This document shows, in pieces, positions 6,595 through 13,355 of a stretch of 17,998 nt of DNA. Under the pieces are notes generated by a model that was not told where the DNA came from, made no database searches, and saw only the letters and a list, made by a program, of their open reading frames with translations. Position numbers and translations under genes: made by a program. This DNA comes from Rikenellaceae bacterium. GTDB lineage: Bacteria > Bacteroidota > Bacteroidia > Bacteroidales > UBA932. The first letter of the stretch is position 1. Each line of letters begins with the position of its first letter. Where the stretch lies: the NCBI GenBank assembly GCA_012800665.1, contig JAAZIW010000208.1, positions 1 to 17,998 on the forward strand, given 5' to 3'.

Positions 6595-7976
6595 TGCTGA
6601 ATGAATTGTACGTTATCTTGTTTAAAGTTTTGTACATAATGCGTCTCTATGCCTTTCTTTGCTCTGAAGATACAGTCTTTGATAGACAAATTGCTTACCG
6701 GCATCTCCGGAAGTCCGTTTACATAGACAGCAGATTTCGCCCCATTGCATATTATATTGCTTATGCTTATATCTCTGAATTCAGGGGTTGTTTCATCCAC
6801 CTGCGGAATCTCCTCCACATTCCCATCTTTATCCGCCTCGGTGGCAGGTTTGCCCGCGTAAAAGAGGTTGAAGATGATAGCATCCCCTATAATATCTTTC
6901 ATATAGATATTCTCTATATTTATATTTCTTACCACTCCGCCGCGTCCGCGCATACTTTTGAAGCGCAAACCCACATCGGTGCCTATGAAAGTGCAATTCT
7001 TTACGCTTACATCATGCACTCCACCGCTCATTTCGCTGCCTATCACAAAGCCTCCGTGACCGGCATAAACGGTGCAGTTTTCTATAAGCAGATTAGAGCA
7101 TGCCCGCCCGTGCCTTCGTCCGTCTTCATCTTTTCCGGATTTAATGCAGATGGCATCATCCCCGACATCGAAATGGCTGTCGTGCAAATACACTCCATCG
7201 CAGGCATCTATATCTATGCCGTCTCCGTTTTGGCTCCAGGAGGGGTTTAGCACCGTAACATTATTCACCTCTATATTTTTACTCCATAGCAGATGCAGAT
7301 TCCAGGCAGGGGAGTTTTGGAATGTACATCCCTCCAACAATACATTTTCGCAATTCTTGAAGAGAAGCAGTTCCGGTCGCAGGAAGCGCTTGATTTCCTG
7401 CTCATCAAGAGAGTCGTCCGCCTTGTTGAAGTTGCCCGCTGTAGCCTGGGCTTTTGCATATCCCTCGTCGGGGAACCAGGTTTTGCCGTCGGGGCTTAGC
7501 ACCCCTCCCTTAGCCAAATGCGACTTCCATACAGAAGAGGGGACTTTGCTCTTTTTGACTGCGCGCCAATCTTGTCCGTTGCCGTCGAAGACTCCTTCTC
7601 CGGTAATGGAGATATTCCTGGCTCCATCGGCGTTGATAAGGGCTAAACAACGTCTGACATCCAAGCCTTCAAAATTGGTTTCCACTATGGGATAGTGTTC
7701 GAGATCTGAGGAAAATACTACAAGTGCGTTTCTTTCCAAATGCAGATTAACCCCGCTTTTGAGGGTAATAGGGCCGGTGAGCCAGATTCCTGCCGGTACC
7801 TTGAGAATGCCGCCGCCTTTGGAGTAAATCTCCTCTATGCCTTTTGCGAAGGCCTCGGAATTCAGGGTTAGGCCGTCCCCTTTGCCGCCGAAATCAGTTA
7901 TGCTCCTTTCCGGGGTGCAAGAACAGAGCAGAGCCATGGCGCTTATGGCTATTAGTTTAGCAAACGTTTTCATCAT
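6591..7976 (-). CDS. Polygalacturonase, GH28, lipoprotein
   Basis: A 461-residue GH28 enzyme hydrolysing alpha-1,4-galacturonosyl bonds; exo action on oligogalacturonides is plausible but not shown by sequence. The signal ends in ALLCSC, with Cys20 (or Cys18) the likely lipidation site, suggesting membrane anchoring. The beta-helix carries the four GH28 signatures: NGDGID (250-255, Asp252), GDDAI (272-276, Asp273/Asp274), GHGGF (306-310, His307) and RFK (348-350). ATG 7976 and the adjacent ATG 7973 are both possible starts. The inferred transcript begins only about 4 nt before the first, so translation may be nearly leaderless. Codons 3-6 contain an imperfect copy of the operator. It heads a two-gene operon with the methylesterase, divergent from the regulator gene. 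Confidence 0.95.
   Translation of the reverse strand: MMKTFAKLIAISAMALLCSCTPERSITDFGGKGDGLTLNSEAFAKGIEEIYSKGGGILKVPAGIWLTGPITLKSGVNLHLERNALVVFSSDLEHYPIVETNFEGLDVRRCLALINADGARNISITGEGVFDGNGQDWRAVKKSKVPSSVWKSHLAKGGVLSPDGKTWFPDEGYAKAQATAGNFNKADDSLDEQEIKRFLRPELLLFKNCENVLLEGCTFQNSPAWNLHLLWSKNIEVNNVTVLNPSWSQNGDGIDIDACDGVYLHDSHFDVGDDAICIKSGKDEDGRRHGRACSNLLIENCTVYAGHGGFVIGSEMSGGVHDVSVKNCTFIGTDVGLRFKSMRGRGGVVRNINIENIYMKDIIGDAIIFNLFYAGKPATEADKDGNVEEIPQVDETTPEFRDISISNIICNGAKSAVYVNGLPEMPVSNLSIKDCIFRAKKGIETHYVQNFKQDNVQFIQQ
7959..7972. promoter_or_regulatory. Possible auxiliary operator inside the GH28 coding start
   Basis: AGCAAACGTTTTCA keeps the AAACGTTT core, and 11 of the 12 bases of GCAAACGTTTGC match. 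Its centre is 51 bp from the centre of the operator at 8010-8023, close to five helical turns. A second site at that spacing could support looping or block elongation. It lies in codons for Lys-Thr-Phe-Ala and may be coincidental. Confidence 0.4.
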
Positions 7977-7983
7977 ATTGCCT

Positions 7984-8014
7984 CAAAAGTATCAATATTT
8001 TTATAATTGTGCAA
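7984..8014 (-). promoter_or_regulatory. Bacteroidota-type promoter for the GH28-CE8 operon
   Basis: On the minus strand TTG (complement of 8012-8014) and TACTTTTG (complement of 7984-7991) are separated by exactly 20 nt. The TTG lies inside the operator. The start point is predicted around 7980-7977, only 1-4 nt before the ATG. The CTCAAAAGTAT block sits at the same distance from the operator centre as in the 3773-3803 promoter. Confidence 0.75.
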
Positions 8015-8023
8015 ACGTTTGTA
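8010..8023. promoter_or_regulatory. LacI-family operator, site 2
   Basis: TGCAAACGTTTGTA is a palindrome with one mismatched base pair in 14. It sits between the divergent GH28-CE8 operon and the regulator operon, overlapping the -33 TTG of the former and lying 12 bp upstream of the -7 box of the latter. It would give autoregulation of the LacI-family gene plus control of the polygalacturonase operon. Confidence 0.82.
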
Positions 8024-8035
8024 AAAAATAATTTG

Positions 8036-8043
8036 TATCTTTG
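8036..8043 (+). promoter_or_regulatory. Candidate -7 element for the lacI-kduI operon
   Basis: TATCTTTG fully matches TAnnTTTG. It ends one base before ATG 8044 and six bases before ATG 8050. The predicted start point (about 8047) favours the second ATG with a leader of about 3 nt. No TTG lies at the usual 19-21 nt upstream; the operator TTG is only 14 nt away. Confidence 0.5.
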
Positions 8044-8049
8044 ATGATA

Positions 8050-9084
8050 ATGAGCAAAACCACCATAGTAGATATAGCACTTGCTCTTGGAATAACCCCT
8101 TCAACTGTTTCCCGCGCTCTTGCAGGCAATAAAAAAATCAAAGAGAGCACCCGGGAAGCTGTACGGGCCAAAGCCAAGGAGTTGGGTTATGAGCGCAACG
8201 AGGTTGCTTCCAATTTACGCAGGGGAGTGACTAAAACGGTGGGAATCATAGTGCCGCGTATAAACCGCGAGTTTTTCAGCAGCATCATCAGCAAGGCGGA
8301 AGAAGTATTGGTGGAGGCGGGCTATTCTCTGCTGATATGTCAAACTTACGAAAAGGCCGAAAATGAAAAAAGAGCTCTTAAAACATTGAGTTCCAGCCGT
8401 TTGGCCGGCATAATGATTTCTCATTCAGCCGAAACCCCTTCGAGCAAAGCCATAAAAGAAACGATTCACGGCAGCAAAATTAAATTGGTGCAGTTCGACC
8501 GCGTTTTCGAAGATTTGCCCGGCTCGCGAGTGGTAAATGATGATTTCAACGGAGCCTATACGGCGGTGAAACATCTCATAGAAAGAGGCTATAAGAAAAT
8601 AGGCGCTATGGTTGGTTACGACACTTGCCTTGCTTTTGTAAATAGATATAAAGGTTATGAGGCGGCTTTAAAGGAAGCCGGAATGCCGGTAGATTCGGCA
8701 CTGGTGTTTCCCGAAACGATAGTGCGTGAAACAGGCTATGCCAATGCCGGCAAAGCTATTGATGCAGGTTGCGATGCCCTCTATTCTTCCGGAGATTTTT
8801 CCGCTTTGGGAGCCTTGGAGTGCGCTTTGGAGCGCGGTTTGCGGGTTCCTGAGGATTTCGCCATAGTGGGGACTGCCAACGAGAGTTTTACTGCTCTTAC
8901 TACTCCTTCGATGAGCTCTGTTGATCAGCACCCTTCAGATATTGGCAGGCAGGCGGCTGAAGCAATGTTACGACTGCTCAATGGCGATACCGCAGGAGAA
9001 GAAATAATAGTGGACACCGAACTTATTGTCAGGGAATCCACCGGAGGAAAAAATAATAAATCAAATAAATCATTAATTTTATAA
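8050..9084 (+). CDS. LacI/GalR-family transcriptional regulator of the pectin regulon
   Basis: A 344-residue regulator from ATG 8050. In-frame TTG 8041 and ATG 8044 lie in or against the -7 box, so they are less likely starts; family proteins usually begin a few residues before the TIxDIA motif, as here (MSKTTIVDIALALG). The N-terminal helix-turn-helix is about residues 4-24 with recognition segment PSTVSRALAG, followed by the hinge helix EVASNLRRG, whose Leu is the residue that usually wedges into the central CpG of the operator. Residues 60-340 form the periplasmic-binding-protein-like effector and dimerisation core (GIIVPRINREFFSSII, ALERGLRVPEDFAIVG, SVDQHPSDIGRQAAEAML). CG-centred palindromes occur in every major promoter of the window, including its own, so it probably represses all five units. 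The effector is unknown; a uronate or KDG-type intermediate is plausible. It is followed after 12 bp by kduI. Confidence 0.93.
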   Translation: MSKTTIVDIALALGITPSTVSRALAGNKKIKESTREAVRAKAKELGYERNEVASNLRRGVTKTVGIIVPRINREFFSSIISKAEEVLVEAGYSLLICQTYEKAENEKRALKTLSSSRLAGIMISHSAETPSSKAIKETIHGSKIKLVQFDRVFEDLPGSRVVNDDFNGAYTAVKHLIERGYKKIGAMVGYDTCLAFVNRYKGYEAALKEAGMPVDSALVFPETIVRETGYANAGKAIDAGCDALYSSGDFSALGALECALERGLRVPEDFAIVGTANESFTALTTPSMSSVDQHPSDIGRQAAEAMLRLLNGDTAGEEIIVDTELIVRESTGGKNNKSNKSLIL

Positions 9085-9096
9085 AACCAAAAAATC

Positions 9097-9939
9097 ATGA
9101 AAGTAAATTGTACAGTACGTCATGCGTCACATCCCGGAGACGCAAAAAACTACGACACCACACAACTGAGAGAGCATTTTCTTGTAGAGAAAGTAATGGT
9201 GGCAGATGAAATCAATATGGTATATACCATGTACGACCGTATGATAGCCGGTGGAGCGGTTCCCGTTAAAGAGGAACTTGTGCTTACTGCTCCCGATATT
9301 CTCAAAGCAGATTATTTTACACAAAGGCGCGAACTCGGCATCATTAATGTCGGGGGAACCGGAATAGTGAAGGTAGGAGAAGAAGAATTCACAATTCCCT
9401 TCAAAGAGGCTATATATATAGGAAGAGGTGACAGGCATGTTTCATTCAGAAGCGAAGATCCCTCAAAGCCGGCCCGTTTCTATTTCAATTCAGCTCTAGC
9501 ACACCGCGAAACAGGCATAAAGCAAGTTTCCAAAAAAGATGCAGTGGTAATGCACGCCGGCTCTCTTGCAGAAAGCAACGAGCGTACCATCAACCGTCTG
9601 CTCGTAAAAGAGGTGGTGCCTTGCTGCCAGCTTCAGATGGGCATGACAGAACTTGCCGTAGGAAGCACATGGAACACCATGCCTGCGCATACTCACGACC
9701 GCCGTATGGAAGTATATTTCTATTTCGAGGTTCCATCCGATGGGGCTGTATGTCATTTCATGGGCGAGCCCGATGAGACCCGTCATATCTGGATGCACAA
9801 TGAGCAGGCAGTTATAAGTCCGCAGTGGAGCATACATTCCGCCTGCGCCACCGGCAACTACACCTTCATTTGGGGCATGTGTGGCGAGAATGACGACTAT
9901 GGCGATATGGATTGGGCGAAAACAGAAGAATTGAAATAA
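9097..9939 (+). CDS. kduI: 5-keto-4-deoxyuronate isomerase (4-deoxy-L-threo-5-hexosulose-uronate ketol-isomerase)
   Basis: A 280-residue cupin-type isomerase that converts DKU, which arises from unsaturated galacturonate released by pectate lyases, to 3-deoxy-D-glycero-2,5-hexodiulosonate. The length and the whole sequence follow the KduI family (start MKVNCTVRHASHPGDAKNYD). The zinc ligands are present: His198 and His200 in MPAHTH, Glu205 in RRMEVYF, and His247 in WSIHSA; these equal E. coli His196, His198, Glu203 and His245 with an offset of two. It has no signal peptide, so it is cytoplasmic. It is the second gene of the regulator operon. The next enzyme of that branch, KduD, is not evident in the window; the SDR at 16083 resembles a different group. 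Confidence 0.97.
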   Translation: MKVNCTVRHASHPGDAKNYDTTQLREHFLVEKVMVADEINMVYTMYDRMIAGGAVPVKEELVLTAPDILKADYFTQRRELGIINVGGTGIVKVGEEEFTIPFKEAIYIGRGDRHVSFRSEDPSKPARFYFNSALAHRETGIKQVSKKDAVVMHAGSLAESNERTINRLLVKEVVPCCQLQMGMTELAVGSTWNTMPAHTHDRRMEVYFYFEVPSDGAVCHFMGEPDETRHIWMHNEQAVISPQWSIHSACATGNYTFIWGMCGENDDYGDMDWAKTEELK

Positions 9940-9962
9940 TTTAAACATCTGAAATAATTCAA

Positions 9963-10850
9963 ATGATGAAGAAGCTTGTTTATTTGGCTTCGGCCGTTTT
10001 TGCTGTGGCTTTTCTTGGCCTGACCTCCTGTTCTGCGCCGAGCCCTAAGGTAAATGCCCGCGCGGTCCCCGAAAGGATGGATGACTTTATCTTCGAAAAC
10101 GATTATTATTGCTTCCGTATCTACGGAAAAGCTCTGGAAGGCAGACCCACAGCGCCGGGTGTCGATTTTTGGGCAAAAAATTGCGACACCTTGGTGGCCG
10201 AGGGCAGATATGAACTCTATAAGAAAGGTGGAGATGCATCCTACCATAAAGATTACGGAAACGGCAGAGACTGCTACAAGGTGGGCGTAAGTTTGGGGGC
10301 GGGGGCTTCTTCACCCTTTATTTCGGACACCCTGCGCTTCCCGGCAACCAATTACCGCTCATACGAAATTCTTTCCTCTTCTCCCAAGAAAGCGGTTTTT
10401 GTACTGCATTATCCCGAATGGGAAGTTTGCGGATATACAATCGCCTTGGATAAGAAATTAACCGTGGAGGCGGGGAAGCGTTTTTGCGAGGTTGAAGACT
10501 GCTATACCTTCTCAGGCCCCGGGGAAACCCTTGATATAGCCGCCGGAATTTTCCGTCATCAAGAAGAGGATGTGCTCGAAGACCTTACAGAGCCCGACCG
10601 CATAGCTATTTGGGAGCGTGCATCGGACTTGTCAGGAGGACCGGAAGACGGTCTTATCGGAGTTGCAGTGGTGATGCAGGACGCTGCCGACTCAAAAGTG
10701 GCGGCGGGACATTCCCTGCTGATTAAACCTGTAAAGAGCGGCGAAAAACTCAACTATTACTTAAGCGCGGTCTGGAGCAAATACGATGTGCCTTCTGCAC
10801 AGGATTGGTTTAAAATAGTAAAGGACTTTCAGCCTGCTTGCAGCAGGTAA
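9963..10850 (+). CDS. DUF4861 family lipoprotein, function unknown
   Basis: A 295-residue protein with a strong lipoprotein signal (FLGLTSC, Cys23 the likely lipidated residue). It matches the DUF4861 family as I recall it: VPERMDDFIFENDYYCFRIYG, a GVDFWAK segment, and SYHKDYGNGRDCYKVGVSLG, then a mostly beta-strand body ending in WFKIVKDF. It starts 23 bp after kduI and is the last gene before the next promoter, so it shares the regulator operon. Members often sit near kduI or pectinase genes, which suggests a role in processing pectic fragments at the cell envelope. A beta-sandwich, sugar-binding or enzymatic role is possible, but no catalytic motif can be named. No GH88 or GH105 unsaturated-uronyl hydrolase is visible here, so that step is unassigned. 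Confidence 0.85.
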   Translation: MMKKLVYLASAVFAVAFLGLTSCSAPSPKVNARAVPERMDDFIFENDYYCFRIYGKALEGRPTAPGVDFWAKNCDTLVAEGRYELYKKGGDASYHKDYGNGRDCYKVGVSLGAGASSPFISDTLRFPATNYRSYEILSSSPKKAVFVLHYPEWEVCGYTIALDKKLTVEAGKRFCEVEDCYTFSGPGETLDIAAGIFRHQEEDVLEDLTEPDRIAIWERASDLSGGPEDGLIGVAVVMQDAADSKVAAGHSLLIKPVKSGEKLNYYLSAVWSKYDVPSAQDWFKIVKDFQPACSR

Positions 10851-10949
10851 AACGCTCTATATTAAAAGAGGGTTTCGGGGAAGTTAGAGCAGACGGGATA
10901 CTACAGGTAAAAGCCCCGGTATTATAGGAGAAAAGAGGTGTTGGAAAAA
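10851..10949. other. Intergenic spacer before the uronate operon
   Basis: Together with the promoter this is the longest gene-free stretch in the window (146 bp to the next start). It holds no convincing intrinsic terminator: a 5-bp hairpin CCTGC-ttgca-GCAGG closes the preceding gene at about 10833-10847, and CGGGG/CCCCG are 36 nt apart without a T-run. Read-through from the DUF4861 gene is therefore possible. Confidence 0.4.
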
Positions 10950-10969
10950 TAATGCAAACGTTTGCATTA
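10950..10969. promoter_or_regulatory. LacI-family operator, site 3
   Basis: TAATGCAAACGTTTGCATTA is a perfect 20-bp palindrome, the longest of the three operator sites. It contains the same TGCAAACGTTTGCA as site 1. It overlaps the -33 TTG of the promoter for the five-gene uronate operon. It also contains an in-frame ATG (10952) that can mislead gene prediction into a 15-residue extension. Confidence 0.88.
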
Positions 10970-10992
10970 ATTGGAAATAAATTTTATCTTCG
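10962..10992 (+). promoter_or_regulatory. Bacteroidota-type promoter for the uronate catabolic operon
   Basis: TTG (10962-10964) is followed after exactly 20 nt by TATCTTCG (10985-10992), one mismatch from TAnnTTTG. The start point is predicted near 10996, and the ATG begins at 10997, so the mRNA may be leaderless. The geometry equals that of the promoters at 3773-3803 and 7984-8014. Confidence 0.65.
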
Positions 10993-10996
10993 CAAT

Positions 10997-12076
10997 ATGA
11001 AAATAAGTTTGAAGCAGGATTGCAAGTATGCTCTCCTTGTCCCCACAAGCATGGGACTTCGCATTACTCCCGAAAGCGGCCAGCCGGTGCATGCCAGCGA
11101 TGTCTTTCATTTGCAGGTTACAAGCGCCGAGACAAATGTAGCCAGCGTGTCTTCCTATTTGGGACTCCCTGTAAAAGTGCTCACCACTTTTGTGAAAGGC
11201 AGCCCCTTTGCGGCTATTATCAAGAGCAACCTGCGTGCTCGCGGAATGGACTTTGAAGGTCCGGAAGTAGAGCAAGGCGGTCCTTGGGGCTATAGACATC
11301 AGATAAACATAGCCGACAGCGGTTATGGCTCACGCGGTCCCCGAGTGTGGAACGATCGTGCCGGCGAGGTGGGAAGAACCCTGAACGTAAAAGACTTTGA
11401 CCTTGAGCGCATATTCGGGCAGGAAGGCGTGCAGATAGTGCATCTGAGCGGTCTCATCGCCGCCCTCAGCCCCGATACCGGCCGCTTCTGTTTGGAAATA
11501 GCCCGTGCCGCCAAGAAATACGACACTAAAATAAGTTTCGACCTTAACTATCGGGCCTCATTCTGGGCCGGCAGAGAGCAAGAACTCAGAGACATCTTTT
11601 CCGAAATCAGCTCGCTTTCCGACATACTCATAGGCAATGAAGAAGATTTTCAATTATGCCTCGGCGTAAAAGGCCCTGAGGCGGGAGGCAAGGATATAGC
11701 TGCTACGATAGACGGATTCAAGAAGATGATAACTGCCGTTAAGGAGGCTTATCCCAATGTTCAGGTGTTTGCCAATACTCTGCGCGAAGTGGTATGCGCT
11801 AACGATCACCTTTGGGGAGCCATTACTCTTGTAGGAAACGAGTGGCAGGTGGTGGAGCCCCGTCCGATTCGCGTTTTGGACCGCATAGGCGGCGGCGATG
11901 GTTTTGTAGGCGGCCTGCTCTATTCCATTTTAAAGGGTTGGGAAAACGAAAAGTGGATACAATTTGCCTGGGCCACCGGCGCTTTGGCAACCACAATGCT
12001 TACCGACTATACTCAGCCTGCCGATGAAGGGCAGGTTTGGAGCATTTGGAAAGGCAATGCAAGAGTAAAGAGATAG
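10997..12076 (+). CDS. PfkB/ribokinase-family sugar-acid kinase (KDG kinase-like; possibly a gluconate kinase)
   Basis: A 359-residue cytoplasmic kinase starting at ATG 10997. The frame opens at ATG 10952, but that lies inside the operator and upstream of the -7 box. The PfkB signature near the C-terminus is DRIGGGDGFVGGLL (from Asp295), with Asp301 as the catalytic base and the glycine-rich anion hole. Other family regions are SAETNVASVSSYLGLPV near the N-terminus and ISFDLNYRASFW in the centre. The usual annotation would be 2-dehydro-3-deoxygluconokinase, which would finish the KduI branch by making KDPG. The two genes that follow (LarA-like epimerase 3 bp away, then 6-phosphogluconate dehydrogenase) make D-gluconate a credible substrate instead. 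Sequence alone does not separate these. It is the first gene of the five-gene operon. Confidence 0.85.
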   Translation: MKISLKQDCKYALLVPTSMGLRITPESGQPVHASDVFHLQVTSAETNVASVSSYLGLPVKVLTTFVKGSPFAAIIKSNLRARGMDFEGPEVEQGGPWGYRHQINIADSGYGSRGPRVWNDRAGEVGRTLNVKDFDLERIFGQEGVQIVHLSGLIAALSPDTGRFCLEIARAAKKYDTKISFDLNYRASFWAGREQELRDIFSEISSLSDILIGNEEDFQLCLGVKGPEAGGKDIAATIDGFKKMITAVKEAYPNVQVFANTLREVVCANDHLWGAITLVGNEWQVVEPRPIRVLDRIGGGDGFVGGLLYSILKGWENEKWIQFAWATGALATTMLTDYTQPADEGQVWSIWKGNARVKR

Positions 12077-12079
12077 AAA

Positions 12080-13351
12080 ATGCTTTATTACGCAAAAGGT
12101 TCGGTTACAGATGTTCTCTACACCCAAGAGGTAAAAGAGGCCCTTTTCGGCGTATTTGACAAACTCGGTAAAAAGAAGCGCGTCCTCGCCATTCCGCCCG
12201 ACTTCACCCGTTTAAATTCCTTTGCCGGTCCTATTACCGGCATGGTGGAGGAATATTATAAAGAGAGGCTTACAGATGTGCTTCCCGCCCTCGGCACACA
12301 TACCCCGATGACAGATGGGCAAATTGCGGAGATGTTCCCGGATGTTCCGGCGGATAAATTCCGCGTGCACGATTGGCGAAATGAGGTGGAAACCATAGGA
12401 GAAATTCCCGCATCCTATATAGAGCAGGTGTCCGAAGGCAAACTCAATTATTCCATGAAGGTTCAGTTGAACCGCCTGCTGCTCAATCCCGAATTTGATG
12501 CCATTTTCTCCATAGGTCAAGTGGTGCCACACGAGGTTGTGGGCATGGCCAATCATACCAAAAATATTTTCGTGGGGACAGGAGGTTCCGATTTCATAAA
12601 CAAAAGCCATTTTATAGGCGCAAGCTACGGCATGGAGCGCATTATGGGAAGGGCTCACAGTCCGGTGAGGGATGTATTTGAGTATGCGCGCAGGCATTTT
12701 GCAGCGCAACTCCCCATAATCTACATACTCACTGTCCGCGGTAAAGAGAATGAGCAGATGGTAACCAAGGGGCTCTTTGTGGGGGATGATTTCGAGTGCT
12801 TCCAAAAAGCGGCCGAACTCTCTTTGCAAACCAACTTCATAATGGTGGAAAAGCCTATTGAAAAGTGCCTTGTGTGGTTGGACCCCGCTGAATTCAAAAG
12901 CACTTGGTTAGGCAACAAGGCGGTTTACCGCACCCGCATGGCGCTTGCGGACGGAGCCGAGCTCATAATTATGGCTCCTGCCTTATGTGAATTCGGAGAG
13001 GATAAAACCATAGATGCGCTAATACGCAAATATGGCTACAGGGGAACGCCGCACACTCTGGAGTGCACCGGAAAAGACCCTGATCTCAAGAACAACCTGA
13101 GCGCACCCGCCCACCTTATACACGGCTCCTCGGAGGGCAGATTTACAATCACTTACGCCCCCAGCCCTGAAGTTACGAAAGAGGAAATAGAGGATGTAGG
13201 CTACCGTTGGGGCGATCTTGCAGGTTTAATAGAAAAATACAAGCCTGAGTCTTTGAAGGATGGATGGAATAATATAAATGGAGAAGAAATCTATTACATC
13301 TCCAATCCGGCTCTTGGACTTTGGGCATATAAAGAAAGATTTAAAGACTGA
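12080..13351 (+). CDS. LarA-family (DUF2088) nickel-pincer 2-hydroxyacid racemase/epimerase homologue
   Basis: A 423-residue member of the lactate racemase superfamily. Residues equivalent to the L. plantarum LarA active site can be picked out: PDFTR (Asp41, Arg44), LGTH (His74), PHEVVG (His151), HTKN (Lys161, the lysine that anchors the pyridinium nickel pincer) and KSHFIG (His177). The 151-161-177 spacing equals the LarA 174-184-200 spacing exactly. It should therefore need the cofactor made by LarB, LarC and LarE, whose genes are not in the window. A role in lactate metabolism is unlikely here, given the operon of uronate enzymes. LarA homologues with other 2-hydroxyacid substrates are known, including a D-gluconate 2-epimerase, and D-mannonate/D-gluconate interconversion fits this context. 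It lies 3 bp after the kinase gene and 4 bp before gnd. Confidence 0.88.
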   Translation: MLYYAKGSVTDVLYTQEVKEALFGVFDKLGKKKRVLAIPPDFTRLNSFAGPITGMVEEYYKERLTDVLPALGTHTPMTDGQIAEMFPDVPADKFRVHDWRNEVETIGEIPASYIEQVSEGKLNYSMKVQLNRLLLNPEFDAIFSIGQVVPHEVVGMANHTKNIFVGTGGSDFINKSHFIGASYGMERIMGRAHSPVRDVFEYARRHFAAQLPIIYILTVRGKENEQMVTKGLFVGDDFECFQKAAELSLQTNFIMVEKPIEKCLVWLDPAEFKSTWLGNKAVYRTRMALADGAELIIMAPALCEFGEDKTIDALIRKYGYRGTPHTLECTGKDPDLKNNLSAPAHLIHGSSEGRFTITYAPSPEVTKEEIEDVGYRWGDLAGLIEKYKPESLKDGWNNINGEEIYYISNPALGLWAYKERFKD

Positions 13352-13355
13352 TATA

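Noticed and set aside
6537..7250. A 237-codon open frame on the plus strand opposite the GH28/CE8 junction
   Set aside because: It crosses two well-supported genes in antisense and its translation has no family resemblance.
10877..10921. CGGGG ... CCCCG pairing after the DUF4861 gene as a terminator
   Set aside because: The loop would be about 36 nt, the stem only 5 bp and there is no following T-run.
12212..12829. A 205-codon minus-strand open frame opposite the LarA-like gene
   Set aside because: It is a shadow of a gene whose active-site residues are intact; nothing supports it as coding.
12080..13351. Lactate racemase as the function of the LarA-family gene
   Set aside because: The family and cofactor site fit, but no lactate genes are nearby and the operon is devoted to sugar acids, so the specific lactate label is not supported.
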